Both the position numbers and the translations under genes were made by a program. From Haliclona indistincta (Eukaryota; Porifera; Demospongiae; Haplosclerida; Chalinidae): a stretch of 64,000 nt of DNA. Positions within the stretch are counted from its first letter, which is position 1. Every line of letters starts with the position of its first letter. The stretch is taken from positions 11,780,776-11,844,775 of the forward strand of contig OZ024788.1 of assembly GCA_964017065.1 (NCBI GenBank), read 5' to 3'. This document shows, one piece after another, positions 10,793 to 37,500 of the stretch. Below the pieces are notes generated by a model. The model did no database searches. It saw nothing but the letters and a program-made list of their open reading frames with translations, and was not told the DNA's origin.

Positions 10793-11075
10793 GATGCCAC
10801 GTGAAGATCTAGCACGTGACTGGTGGAGCTCCACCCAGTTTGCAAGTTGCGTGTCTAGGGCGGGGCTCGCCAAACATAGCCGAGCCGAGTGTAAACTAGC
10901 TCTGAACATTTTAGCACGGCAGGTGAACATGAGTATGTCTAGCCGAGATTTTAATCTTATTGCACAATGTCTGCTGCACGCACGCGCAATCTATTGTTAC
11001 TACCACGCGGTACAGCTTGAGATCCTAGCATTCAGTTTGGTCAAGTCCAGTCTTGGTGCATAGCTCGTTCATCGC
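10793..11075. promoter_or_regulatory. shared divergent promoter region with two E-boxes
   Basis: 283 bases separate the two opposed ATG codons. CACGTG occurs at 10798-10803 and 10813-10818. Part of this interval (about 10830-11010) is conserved in the inverted fragment at 14290-14400, so it travels with the genes. No TATA box is obvious. Confidence 0.4.
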
Positions 11076-12345
11076 ATGATGGAACGTACGGTGACGTTTC
11101 AAAGAGGAGATGTTATTATCGACCTTAAAATCTTTGACAGCACCTTCACTGCTGGTAATTTCGCAAGAATGTTTAATGTGGAGGAAGGATCGATCTGGCT
11201 GAGGGAGACGTTCGGCAGCTCTCGCATGTTCTTCCCCGACCGCGAGACTGGAGAATTCGACTTGTCGACCATAGACCCATATACATGCCCTAACATAGAC
11301 GTAATGGGGACGTCTAAGCTGTCTGAACCGACTCCCCGAGAGCGTCAACTGCCCGCGGCACTTCGTGGCCGAGATCGGGACTCTACGGTGACTGTCGACA
11401 CCGCAAATCAGAACCAGCCGGGACCGAGTGGCCTTCAAGATCATGGATTTAATTCGGTGCTACCAAACAGTCGAGGGAGTCATAGAAGATCCCAAGACAC
11501 TAGCTTCAGTGTAAAAGTTGTCCAAGCCCGAATGAGTGCAGGTGTCTCCGCGAACAGGCCAGAGTTTCAACGACTAGGACAGAGCTACGTCATTATGACA
11601 GAGAGGCAGGCAAACGTTGACTACGTTCTCAGAGAACTGAGGCCTCAATTCGGAGATGACCACGTGGTGGTGTCAAGCGATGGTTTGGAGATAACCAATA
11701 CTCCTGGAATGAGGGGTGAGCCGAGCTGATTAGTGATAATAATTATTATTATTGAATTGAATGTCAATTTCTGCAGGCGCGAATTTCTGGAGAAAACCAG
11801 CACGTAAATTTTTTGCCATCCCGCAAGAAGATGTTAACGGTGGCCAACACCGTCCAGCTAGTGCCAAGAAGCGAAAGTCCAGGCGCACTGTAGCCCGCAC
11901 CATCAACTTGGACACCAGCGATGACTCGGATAGTGACTTCCAGAGCACACGTCCAGCCAAGATCATGAGATGTCAGTGCAAAGAGGGAATGCTAAATATC
12001 CAACAGAAGTTGGACCGTGTACTTTCACTGACACCTAGAAGCAAAATTCCGTTGGGGTTGAAGTTTGTGATGGAAGAATGTTTCACTTGCACTATTTGCA
12101 AGGGGTTTCCCATCCAGCCACCAGTAATCTTTGCAAAGTGCTGTAGGTCGATTATTGGGTGCGAGGCGTGTGTCCATACCTGGTACTCGGGAGAAGAAGC
12201 TATGACTAAGACGTGCCCCAAATGCAGGGCTGAGAGGGGGTATGCAGAGACAGTAAGACTCAATGGACTTGAAGAGTTTCTTGATGCAATTCGCAGTATA
12301 AGAAGTCAAGAAAATGATGAGGCCAGCAATGATTTAACTAACTGA
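11076..12345 (+). CDS. protein with C-terminal RING-like zinc cluster, two exons
   Basis: Exon 1 is 11076-11715 and exon 2 is 11777-12345, joined by a 61-base GT-AG intron in phase (402 codons plus stop). The start is the first of two adjacent ATGs. Residues 1-140 contain no domain I know. A conserved segment at about 165-205 (IMTERQANVDYVLRELRP) recurs in a second genomic copy at 14 kb. A basic patch with an acidic/serine stretch follows. Residues about 315-363 hold CxxC, CC, CxxC and CPxC pairs with an HTWYSG motif, a variant RING-type cluster. Proteins with this tail occur in other animals' genomes in repeated families, from memory of the family. It may bind DNA or act as a ubiquitin ligase; neither is shown. 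Its neighbour is the divergent integrase-like gene, suggesting one mobile module. Confidence 0.7.
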
Positions 12346-12371
12346 GTGTTTTGCCGATACTGTATACTGTG

Positions 12372-12690
12372 TTTACTGCTGCTCATTATCATTACAGTGT
12401 GCTGTTCACTGCTGCTCATTTATCATTACAGTATGTTGTTCACTGCTGCTCATTTATCATTACAGTGTGCTGTTTACTAGTCAGTACTATCGTGCTCATT
12501 ATCATTACAGTTAATCACTGCTGCTCATTATCATTACAGTGTGCTGTTCACTGCTGCTCATTTATCATTACAGTGCGCTGTTCACTGCTGCTCATTTATC
12601 ATTACAGTGTGCTGTTTACTAGTACTATTGTGCTCATTATCATTACAGTGTGCTGTTTACTATTGTGCTCATCATTATCATTACAGTGTG
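12372..12690 (+). repeat. tandem repeat of about 34 bases in the 3' region of the RING-like gene
   Basis: About ten units of the form CTGCTGCTCATTTATC plus ATTACAGTGTGCTGTT, some with an inserted ACTAGTACTAT segment. Every unit ends with a TTACAG that looks like a 3' splice site. An AATAAA at 12717-12722 follows the array, so it probably lies in the 3' untranslated region. Confidence 0.85.
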
Positions 12691-12792
12691 CTGTTTGCAT
12701 TATTTTCGTGAACATTAATAAATGTGAAAAATAGGTGATACAGTGTAGGTCAAAACAAATAAGGAAAAAGAATGGTGGAGCCACGTATGGGC

Positions 12793-12872
12793 TAGCCTCG
12801 TCTCCAGGCTACACACTCCTTCCTCGTTTCTCCTCAGTAGGGGGAGTGGCCTGGAGGCGAGGCTGTGTATGG
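12793..12872. repeat. short inverted repeat
   Basis: AGCCTCGTCTCCAGGC near 12793 is complementary to GCCTGGAGGCGAGGCT near 12855, separated by about 45 bases that include CTCC/GGAG pairing. Confidence 0.6.
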
Positions 12873-12894
12873 GCATACAGTAGTCGTCGTTTGT

Positions 12895-13660
12895 GTGTGT
12901 GTGTTCGCAATGCGTATCTCAGTGCAGCTCACACGACTCCATAAGCACTGAGCAGCAATGAAACTAGTGAGCGAAAGCGTCTTCAGAGTCTCGTGGGCCT
13001 GAGAGAGCAAGCGTTGATGCAATCTACGCAGGCTAGGTCTTCAGTAAACAGCTTGTATCTTTATTACAACAGCTTGTACAATAATGCATTTTAGCTACAT
13101 GTATACTCTATGCTGCTACAATTCATGGTTCTACTGCTTACATGCTTCCATAGTCTGCTGCTTGCATGCTTCCATATAGTTCTGCTACTTGCATGCTTCC
13201 AAGCCTTGCTACTTGCATATACTTAACTTCAATTGTTCTGCATGTTACCTGATGCATCTGCTGCTTACGTCATGCATCTCCGCCAAGGCATCGCACCAAA
13301 TGGCTTGCATGCTTCCATGGTTCTGTTGGCGCTTGCATGCTTCCATGATTCTGCTACTTACATGCTTCAATTGTAGTCGTACTTCCATAGCTCTGATCTG
13401 TTGCTATGATCTGCTGCTTGCCATGTATCTGTATGCGCTGTATCTGTAGCTCACACGACTCCATAAGCACTGAGCAGCAATGAAACTAGCGAGTATGTAT
13501 CTGCTGGTTATTACTTCTACTGCAGCTTGCAATGCATGCTTTCACAAGACTGTCTTGATGGTTCCATGGATCTACTGCATGCTCATGTGCATCTGCTAAT
13601 TGCAAGCTAGCATACATGCTACTGTACGAGGCATCTGCACCTTGGTGCATGCTTTATTAT
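12895..13660. repeat. degenerate repeats rich in TGCATGCTTCCA / CTGCT
   Basis: The word GCATGCTTCCA(T/A) recurs at least eight times between 13140 and 13570 with CTGCTGCTTGC-like spacers. A block CTCACACGACTCCATAAGCA occurs at 12928 and again at 13452, and a related form occurs at 54745. No gene. Confidence 0.65.
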
Positions 13661-13969
13661 TACTTGAATTCAGAACATCTTTGAAATCACAGCTATATGA
13701 ATCAGCACATGTTTCTTTTCCTCTATTTAAACTCAAGCTGTCGACTCTTCTTTTTTAACTACTTATTAGCACAGGTTGCTATTTATCATTAATTTTCATA
13801 CATTTGAAATGAAAAAAGGAGCAGACAGAGTTCAGGATTGGTGGGTCTTGCTGGCTTCGACCGGCTTAAAGTGCACTGAACCAGGCAAGCCAGTCTTCTT
13901 GGGGGACGGCAAAAACTCTTCGAGGTTGTCCCTCGCCTCTGGTTATCGGAGGATCCCTTATCTCTAACC
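13661..13969. other. no gene seen
   Basis: A+T-rich spacer between the degenerate repeats and the transposon fragment. Confidence 0.3.
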
Positions 13970-14405
13970 CATTGCTAAACACCAACAAGTATTATAGCCA
14001 TCTCCAAATACAGCCCTCGGTTCTCTAAGGATGTACTCTACGTTGGCCTGCCGGCTCTCGGTCATGACGATGCATAGGTCTGCCAATAGATAATACAGTA
14101 CAACTGTATAGTATCTGTGGTCTTGTACTGCATTATCTATGGTCTGCCCGTTGGAAAACCGGTCTTGCGGAGGCACGTACACTCATTCGTGCTAGAACAA
14201 TTTTCAAACTAAACACACAGACGTCTCCATGACAAACGAGCAGTAGCTGACTCAGTAGAGATCACTAAAAAGCTTGAACAACTGATGAATCGCGTGGTAC
14301 TGGTAATAGACTGCGCGTGCGTGGCTGGGAATGCAGACTGTATGTCCAAGCCCGTCCTAGGTCTTGCAAACTGGGTGGAGCTCAGCAAGGTGATGTCATT
14401 GTGCA
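13970..14405 (-). pseudogene. inverted, deleted fragment of the integrase/RING-like module
   Basis: On the minus strand about 13975-14075 encodes a segment (IVMTESRQANVEYILREPR) closely like residues 190-212 of the RING-like protein. About 14290-14400 matches the divergent promoter region, including TTGCAAACTGGGTGGAGCTC. The rest of exon 1 is missing and the frame is broken. This is a second copy of the two-gene unit in the opposite orientation. Confidence 0.65.
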
Positions 14406-14462
14406 CACCCATTTGATTAATCTCAGCGTCATCCTGCATTGTGTTGTTGGTCGTTGACAGAA

Positions 14463-14933
14463 ATTAAAAAACGAGAGCGTTTTTCTTTTTGAACGGGCAA
14501 ATTAAAAATCGGAAGCGTTTTTGGTTTTGTTTGAGCAAATTGCTGGTACTCAGTGAAACGTGAAAAGTACGCCACACTGCCGCGCAGGTGAATGGAATTT
14601 TATGTTGAAAACCTGTAGAATTACTTTTCGTACAGAATGTAGGACTCACTAACCACATTTGTTGGCCGTTTTTGGTTTTGTTTCTGCAAATTGAAAAACG
14701 AAAGCACTGTCCAGCAAATTAAAAAACGGGTCACGCCGTTTGCGATTTTTATATCTTTGAAATGTATCGAAAAGCCATGTATATTCGTGTTTTTCTTCAT
14801 CTCAAGAATGATGTGCCAGCAAGAGACAACCGTTTTTTCAAATTTTTGGCAAATTAAACGGAAAAAACTCGTCAATTTTTAAATGTTTGAATTTTTGTTA
14901 CAAATTGCAAATTGAATGGCCCAAATATACACG
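14463..14933 (-). mobile_element. AATTTGC-rich repeat, copy B (uninterrupted)
   Basis: Reverse-complement match to 6310-6530 joined to 7168-7433. It has a single TTTTTAATT where copy A has the MITE and two copies. The near identity of the two copies points to a recent spread. Confidence 0.8.
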
Positions 14934-17900
14934 GACCGCTCTACACTATTATGCTTTTGTGTAGCAACATCAATGATGAAGCCTCAAATAAAAGTGTGAA
15001 ACTCTTTTTTTTATTGATATTCACCCTCACTCAGAATAAGCACACCGGGGAGCAATAATAGATTCAATTTCACTTGTCAGTACTTTATTTTATGTTTTTT
15101 TTTTGCTTTACGAACAATGCAGGAGTCTTTAACGGTATTGATTATTTACATTCGAGTCTTTGTCTTATGTTTTGACAAGCTTAAAAAAACATAAACACAA
15201 CCAAGTACAGATTTGCAGAATACGATTATGATCCCAACATTATCCAGTTACATCATTATCATACCTTGTTTGTCAAGTATTATGCAAGGTCCTCTCCCTT
15301 GATCCAACCGCTCGTCATCATGTCACCAAGTAAAAGGTGAGAATTTGGGAGAGGGGGAGTGTGTTAGCTTTCTGTTCACTAGACTAGTTGTCTTGTCCAA
15401 CATGTGTTGACATTACTGAACTAGCGTTTATGCTTAGCAAGTGTGATGCCTGAGTCATAGGATAGGGAGGAGAGATTGTTAGCACCGTACTGCTGAAGTT
15501 AGTATAAGATTTACACTGTATTGTCATGTATAGGAAAAGGTGCTTTTTACAAAAACGCACTTTTTAGTTATTAGAGGTAGTGAACATGTGTCTTTGATTC
15601 ATGCATGGTGTTGTGCATAGTAGGGTCACACATGCTTGATCCAGTAACAGGTGTTATCACAGCTTTCATCCATATGTCAATGTCACAGATGCTTAATCAG
15701 AGTAGCTGACATAATGGTACTGTAGTAAAAAAAGTGTTAATATACATGTAAACGTATGCATGAGGATAATTGTAAGATTTATCTGCATAGTCTCATGCCT
15801 GTACCTGTGTATGAGGCTAAATTTTGAATTTTGTTTGTGACCTTCTCAAGTTGATTCAAGTCAGGTAATTTTCTGACGATGGATCCTTGCCGTTCGTACA
15901 TTTTACCAGAGGTCATTCCTGTGACTTCTACACGACAATGATAGAGAATCAGGGAGAAATGTATGACACAATTTGTCTTTTCTTGTCCCTCCAGGCTGGT
16001 GTGGTGTTACCTGAACTAGAAATAGTGAAGTGATCGACCAGACACTCATTGAAGTGGTACAGAGGATGTCAGTGGGTGTGGGCATACAAAAAATGTAGAG
16101 GGATAAGTATACTAAAATATACTAGAATATACTGGGCATATACTACTGTACATACTGTGTTGACTGAGTAGAAGGTAGGGTAGTAAGAAACATACAAGTG
16201 AAAATTAAAATATTCGAATTTGAAACTTTACCCTTCATGATTGCGACTTTTTTAGCTTCTGCTTGTGTAGTTAGGTGTGTTGAATTAGACTTGTAGGAGG
16301 TTGATAATTTGATATGCATGGATAAGTGTAACCATAGCAATCACATAGTAACATCTATGTTACCAGAGTATGGGGAAGCGTTCTAAAGACCATACTTAAT
16401 GTTATAAACATTGCGGCATACAATAGTTCACAAGAGTGTATGGTTAAGAATGTCAAAGATTCTGTCTTTTGCCAATTTTCTGTTTTGCTCCACAAGTTAA
16501 GCAATCTAATATGGGAGAGTATTGGTGAGCAAGAGAGAGAGGGAGGGATCTAGGTGGAGTGAGAGAGAAAGGAAGGGAGTGACCAGGCAGCCAGGAGAGA
16601 CTTAGGAGGAAGAGAATGAGAGGGGGAGGAAAGAGAGAAATTGGGAAAGATAGGGTGTGAATGAGGAAAAGATAGATGGGCTATGTAACTGTTATGACTG
16701 TAAAATGATGTCATTGTTCCTGAGTAGAGCATGATGGTTCTGTTGTCATGGAGTGGAGTCTCGGTTCTGTTTTAATTTGATTGTGGTTTAGAGGTTTACA
16801 CTCCGTTAGTTAGCACACGTGCTCAAGCTAGGGATATATATGGAGAGACAAGTCATGCTATAGACTTTCATGGTGTCAGTACAATGGTAGTCTAATAGTC
16901 TCGTGACATGTGTACATGTACATGTCCTGATACGGTGATTGGAACATGCTTGTAACATAACCTCTTCTCAATGTAGTTTCACCGCATAGTTTGAAGGGTG
17001 TATGAAACCTCAAAATACTGGTAAATTGCTAAGTTGTAGCCATGATGGGCACAAATGGATGGAGATTAAAGCCGTATTATTATGTATTTTAACCCTAACA
17101 GACACTTTCGTATTGAGGAGACCTTATCGTGGTTGTTGGACAAACACCTGTGCATGTGTATGACAAACATTCCTCAGTCAATGTTAATTATTGCTCTTTC
17201 CGTTGTTTTAAAAAATAATCTCGATTTTGATAAACGATTTTGATGTACAATCCTATCGGACTATATACATTACAGTCCGGTGCCCGCCTTATAAAGACAA
17301 ATGTACAAACAAGTAACTGTACAAACCACAAACTGGACTATACATTACAAGTGACATGTCTTTTTATATTATGGACATTTTTTGGTCTCAAGGGCGTCTG
17401 GCTCCGTTATTGCACTGTACGTGGGGGAAATCTCAGAAATTGCACTGTACGTGGGGGACTGAAATCCGTACTTGTGCCAATGTTTCATGATAAGTAAGCT
17501 ATTGTACAAGGGACCATACATTGCAAGTAATGTATCTTATTTGGACATTTCTAGGGTATGATCTGAATTAAAGAGGGTTTATGATTGTACAGGCTCTGAG
17601 ATGAGAATCCCATGCATGCGACAGAAGTGCAAATATCATATCAACCTAGGCTTCCTCTTGTTTTCCAGAATCATATTGTACTCATTGAGTGTTCAGTGCT
17701 CCTAATGTAATTTCAAAGCAATTTCAAAAATTAATAGGTTAATAGGGTGCTTGCATGTCCAAGGAACTATTTTTGTCTACTCAACACTTAGTGATCTCAT
17801 TTCAGAGGCCGTACAATAATGAAGCCCCTTTAATTCAGACACCCTAGAGACCAAGAAATCATTACTTACAATGCAGTCACAGTTTGCGGTGCTTGCTTCT

Positions 17901-20093
17901 CATGAAACGTAGGCACAAAATAATAATTAATATTAAATCAAAAGGGACACTCGTTTTACTGTGTATACCAACCCATCAAAGTTGCTTATCTTGATCACAA
18001 GCAGTATTCTTAAGTCTCTGTTTGTCACAATATCCACTGTTTATTTCTGTTTCCTTTTAATTTCCTATTCCTCAAGTAGCAAGAAAATTAATGATCAGGA
18101 GTGAGTATACCGTATTGTATACCAAGTTAGTTGAGTAGATACAGCATAAGTTCCCAGTTCATCGAGTGAAGTGCTATTCATTCATTACCATATAACTAAG
18201 TAATGGTAACTTACATTACCATTACCGAACACAGAATCATGCTATTGTCCACCTTGTCCTCTGAAGATTGCCTATAGCCTTCTACACAGCAGTTTCTACT
18301 ATGTTTTTAGAGGGTGCATTCATTACCTGTCAGCATAATTATTCAGTAGTTTAGTAGCAGTAATCTTGGTATACTGGGCCTCATAAACTATTCTGGGCCC
18401 TTCATCATCAACATTTTTTTTCTCTTGCATAGATAGCTAGAAAAAGGGCTTGCTAATTAAGATGAATAGCAAAAGTTGTTACAACTCATAAGCATTATAT
18501 GCTACATAGTTATAGTTGATGTAGAATGGCTGCTTGCCCTTAGGGTATATTATTGTTAAACATAATTGATGTAATAATAATATTGGTACAGTGTCTCCAC
18601 TGCATGTGCACGCAGTATTGCTGGTATTGAAAAGTCTTGGAAATGAGATCAGCCATGCAATATCCATTTCATTCATGATCACGAATAGGAAATTGATCAT
18701 GGAATTTTTTGTGGTAACACATTCTCTCATAACTGTATCCATAGCAACACACTCTTAACAAGCTCATGACAATGGGCTCCTGTTATTAACCATTAGAATT
18801 ATTTTAGCTAGAAATCAAGAGCATAACACTATTGTTGCTCATAGCTCAGTACTTTAAAATGTTGTTTCAGAACAGTAAACAGACTAAACTAACTATGATA
18901 GCTGATGATCTTATCCTCCTAATGTTGTTATGGGAGAATCTGTTACCACAATATTCATTGAGCTGGTAAGTTTACTAACCTGATAGGGACGTTTAGGAGG
19001 AGCTCCCCAAATGATTACTGAGTTCCCCAGGAGGCTCTATTTTTAGCTCTAGTACATGTAGAGTTATTGTATATTAACCTGCTATTGTTGTGTGTTACTA
19101 TGAAAACAATACTGAGAGAATGTATCCCACAAAAACTTTACATGAACCAAGAAAAAATTACCCTGTTGTTCATCATAATGATCTCATCATCTATGAATAA
19201 TATTACAACCCAGGGGGCTAGCAACTATTCTTGCTAACAGTAATTATACCACATACACAGCGCTTTGAAGTTATTCATCTGTTCTTTGAACTTATTTGAG
19301 CAATCTGTTCTTTTTCCTCAAAAGCATGCATTAAAAGGAATAGCATAGGTAATCATGATACATCACTGAGGGCAAGTACTCAGACAACGCTTATCATGAA
19401 GCCCAATATAGATCGATAGTCACTGAACTATAGGGACTAGCTACTAAAAGTAAAACTGCCCTAGAACCCAGGGAATCTTTAGAGGGCAAGGATTAATATC
19501 ATTGTTAGGATAACTATCATAATTTTGTGTTTGCTGTAATAATGTGTTATGTTGCTGTTTGTTACAAGTCTTGTGGAAGCTGTGCTTCCCAACTGAACTA
19601 AATTTGCTTGCACAAGTTACTGTGTATCTAGTCTGGGTGCACAAATAAGGCTGATAATCGTCTATCTAGCTGCTTGAGGATTAGGGAAATTCGTCCAACT
19701 GCAAAGGAAATCGAAATAAACAACCGCTACCTGACTAAGGACAAAGTACATTAAGCGTATTCATGTAATAATTGTTGATCACGTGCGCATTGGAATGTTC
19801 ATTATGATGATAAAACTGAACCGTGCTTGGGAACAAGATTAGAAGTTTTTCTTGCAAAGGTGAGCTAGCATGTACCTGTCTTGTACCTTACCTGTCTGTA
19901 GTCGTGGCTAGCTAGTACCTATCACGTGTGTGGAGCTATAGCGCGATCGCTGAGTTGCTGTCGCGTGGTGTGGGTGCAAGCCGTGATCGCGGTTTGAAAA
20001 GTGACAGATCTCTCGTGGTGTGAACGTTGTGTGCAAGATCAGGAGAGTTTGCAAACTATCGTAGAGAGATTACGGCGGATAATCTAATCTAGC
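14934..20093. other. 5 kb without a supported gene
   Basis: Short open frames have no splice or domain support. A purine-rich stretch (GAGAGGGAGG-type) lies at 16525-16660. TTGCACTGTACGTGGGG occurs twice at 17411-17460. The last few hundred bases precede the semaphorin start and contain a CACGTG at 19925-19930. Confidence 0.4.
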
Positions 20094-20180
20094 GTGCGTT
20101 GTTGGCAGCTAGATAGCCTTGTTGTATCACATGTGATTGCTGCATTGTTGATTCTCTGCGTTCTCTCTCACAGATCGACT

Positions 20181-33563
<13,383 letters not shown>

Positions 33564-34564
33564 CTACCCTAAATTAGCAACCAATCATCAAGGGCCTTCA
33601 CTACAGACTCAACTTTGTGTTTTAACAAACGACCGACAAACTGACTATAGACTGACTGACTTATATATTTGACAGCAACCATAGACAATATCAACAATCT
33701 TATTTCAAGTAACCAAGCTACGACATTCATTGACACTTGAGAAAGTGCTACATTTAGCCCAATCGATAAAAGCATCTTACCATCCCACATGTATACTCAT
33801 CAATTATTTTTATCTCATTCTGTGATTGGCAGTTAGTTCATGTTTGTTGATTTGTGTCACATTCATCAATAAGTATTATCATGCATCTGATCTATGATCA
33901 TTATTTGTCTTGTTTTATAAATGTTTGTGCACTCAATCTGTGTTGTATTTATGATGATAATAATTCAGATTTCGTCATGAACCAGTGAACATCACGTTAC
34001 GTGTTACTGTTGACATGGTGATTCAGTGATCACAGCCGTACGGTCATGATTCGTCAATTTGAATAATGAAACAGCTGGTCGCGACATGTTTTGCTCTATA
34101 GCTATGTGCCCAGTAAGTCAAGCTGTGAGAGGATTTGTTACTACTGATCATAAAGTGGTCCTGTATCAAGCATCTCTGCCTCAGCTTGCATGACTCAAAT
34201 TCACACAGTGCGCAGATCAATTGCTACTGCTCATGTAAGGTGCATTTCTGTTCCAGTACTGTCAACTGTGCATGTGTAAGTTGTGTCATCAATTGGTGTG
34301 CCTGCACGCAGAACATCATCAGCACATAGTGAGTGGTGCTACCGGTGGCCCCAATTATGCATTTATACCAAAAATAATTTATCCAAAAGCGATAGCTCAT
34401 AATACTAAACTTCCGACCTCTACCAACAAGCACCACAAAATGACTGCATGGTTATTTTTTTGAATAAATATATGAAATGAACCTAAACCATGAATGATTG
34501 ATAAGTGACAAAATAATGTCAAAATCAATAATAACAGCTGCATGTCCTTGTGCGGGTTGTACAG
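33564..34564. other. semaphorin 3' region
   Basis: Probable 3' untranslated and flanking DNA; AATAAA at 34463-34468 is a candidate poly(A) signal. The whole stretch is present in the downstream duplication (to about 34545). Confidence 0.5.
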
Positions 34565-37500
34565 CTAATCTTTTTCTTCATCCTTTGTCTTGGATGTGCA
34601 AGCAGTAGTCATCTTCAGTGAAGCTCCTATATAACAGAAAAAATACAAGGCTACATAATAATTGTCCTTGCTCGTCGTTCGCGTCGTTTTTGTTTGCTGT
34701 TGCTATGGTCTAAATGTTAGACAGTGCATCCAATCAGATCTACGCGATGTAGAAGCCCTGTATCCCCTGTATAACATGTATGTGATGTACGCGATGTATT
34801 AGCAAAATCAGACGATATTGCTAATACAGTCAAATTATATGTAATCTGTTTCATAATGAAGCTATACAAAATGGAGATGTACAGATGTGAACGTAATAAA
34901 GCACATAGTTGAGTTAATTGCTGTTCTTTGCTCGGTTCTTTCTGTAGCTTCTAGCACGGTTGTGATCGTGTAGAGCAAAAAGACGTCCAGTTCTAGCGTG
35001 CGATTGCGAAGTTTTATGCCAAAATACGAGTTGGCAAGGGCAGTGCCATTGGAATGCTAGCTGAGTATACAGTTGCTATATCAGCAGCCACACAATAATT
35101 ATATTCATAGCAGCCACACTGTTCAAGTACTACTTCCTAGCTAGCCTTGTACCCAGGTTCTCGGTGTGGGCGGGCTACGTGGGTGGCAAATAGAGAGCTT
35201 GGTACGCATTGCCTGCGCATGCGAGAAATGTAACCATCTAATGGTTACACCGTATACTACAGTAAACTACTGTCGATGTCTGTGCACTCTTGTTTATATC
35301 AGGATACTCATTGTTCGTTTTGAGAAGCAGTAGTGTTTAGGCCGGCTAAGCATGCCACAATGAAGCATTGTACTGTTACGAGCCATATCGTACGCCACGA
35401 GTGGTAAATATTCTTAATTTTGGCCTGATGTCAACAAAGTAAGTGTTCTATGTCTAGACAGATCTCTAATTGTACCTACACAAGCGGCCAAGTAGATGCA
35501 GCAGCTTGCCTGAGCGTGGTTGGATCCCAAATTATCTTTCCAGCGTTGTTAGCAGTAATGCATAAATTTATAAAGGCGGGGCGAGGGCGGTGTCTTTCGA
35601 TTATTCTCCCGCGCTTTTCAAAATCTGACGCATGCACCTGCAATGCGTACCAGGCTCTCTATTTGCCACCTGCACCCACGCAGCCCGCCTACGCCGAGAG
35701 CCTGGGTACGAGGGTAGTTCCTAGCATGTTTATATACTGGTAAATCATTCCTATTATTAGGAATGATTTGTAGGATATTAAATACTGTAAACAGATAATT
35801 CCCGAGTATACGGGTGAGATATTTAAGCAACGAAATATAAATTAGTTATGATAACTAATTTATATTTCGTTGCTTCCGGTGGCCACACCATTGCTAAATG
35901 ATGTCAGTAAACCGCATGGCCATGAGGTAGCTGAGCTCGAGGTCATGGTGGTAGGATCTGCTGAGTAGTGTAGAGACAGCGACCGTAAGGAGTGGAAAAC
36001 AGGAAAGAAACTACTTACTAGCGTTTTGTGTGTGTCTAGCGCTTTGATCGTGCTATCATGGTGTGAGTGCAGCTGCGTGTTGCCACGGAGACTCCCTCTT
36101 ACACTACGGTGTTCTAGGTTTGCTAAGCTAGGAGAACGTTTCTTTAGCTCGTAGGAATACGCGTTTGTGCACTACACATCGTTTTTCCCAGCACTCCGTG
36201 ACCTTTGCACTGAGGGACTTTATCAAACATCAAAGGATAATATAGTCCCCATGACGCAATCACATGGCACTGGTTTTTGGTGTGCCCTCCTACTACAATA
36301 ATCTCCCCCATTAATCCTGGGACACATCTGTGCCGTGTGGGCATGAACTTCCTCATTCTAGCTCGGTACGTGGCGACACTATGGCGAACAGTTTCTGCTT
36401 TACAGTTTGCGAGCAGCTCCATTCAGTAGACCATATAGCCTGGTTTTTCCAGTTGTACGATGTCATAGGCAGGGACAAGGAGTAGAAATCTTGTCAGAAA
36501 AGTTGCCGTTTGAAAGTTATGGCTTTAAAGTGCGAGATCGCTCTGGATTATTAACTTCCCAGCTCATTTCTCCACGTTAGTTTACCTGGATGTCAGCAGA
36601 TTATCAATGGCACTCCGCTGAATGTAGATGCGTTGGTTGGTGGCATTTGTTTGTGTTTCTTTGCTAAGGCTGAGACAAAAGTCGACGAAGAAACTCAGAA
36701 AATTCATGATGCGCGTTTTGGTTGCTGCCACCTATCTACTTTGTGTCAGAGCTTAGCTTTAGAACTTCTGCTAAGATCAATCTTTGGCGTCTCGATTACT
36801 TGTCTTTACACTGTTTCATCTTGACACAGTGTTTGCATATATTTTTTGTAGCTAACTTAAGAATAATTAATAAGCAAACAGCACCTTAAGAAAAAATCCT
36901 TGGAAATCTGTTCACATGATGTCTCCACAGCAAAATTGGAAGCTGAAACTCGCATGCATAGCATTGTATGAAACTAAAATGCCTAAAAATCAACCCCACT
37001 TTTAAGGATCTTGAGTTAAGAAAAATCCCTTGCATAACAGATAGCCAGACACCTGTTATGTATGTTTGCTTAGGCAGCATTTACACTAATATGCTTAGCC
37101 AAAAACGTTTCAAATAGTGCCGTAGTTTTTGTTTAGGCTACTAATCCAGTGAAAACGCAAACATATGACTTTAAATTTAGTTCGGCATTCAGCCTGTATG
37201 GGAGTGTCCCATTCCTGTCTCACTACTGCGCTCACTCTTATACATGTGCTCATGATAGATGTTTGGCAAGCATGGAGACGTTAAGGAAATATAAAAAACA
37301 GGAAAGGCCTCCACACTTGATTGACTCCAACCTTGCTTACAATTTTTATATCATGTAACAAAATTTTAACTGTGAACTTTATGATGCACTTTTCACTTTC
37401 TTTAACCCTTTAATTACTAAATTATCTTGCTGAAATTTTAACCTCGTAAATGCTGACCACTTCTCTTGTGAATATCTCGTGTGTCTTTTGTGCTACTGGT

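Noticed and set aside
18479..18742. 87-codon minus-strand open frame
   Set aside because: Composition and lack of splice or start context look like chance.
36144..36422. Kelch-protein exon on the minus strand
   Set aside because: Only a GEIIVVGGH stretch; listed as an open frame of unknown value and not as a gene.
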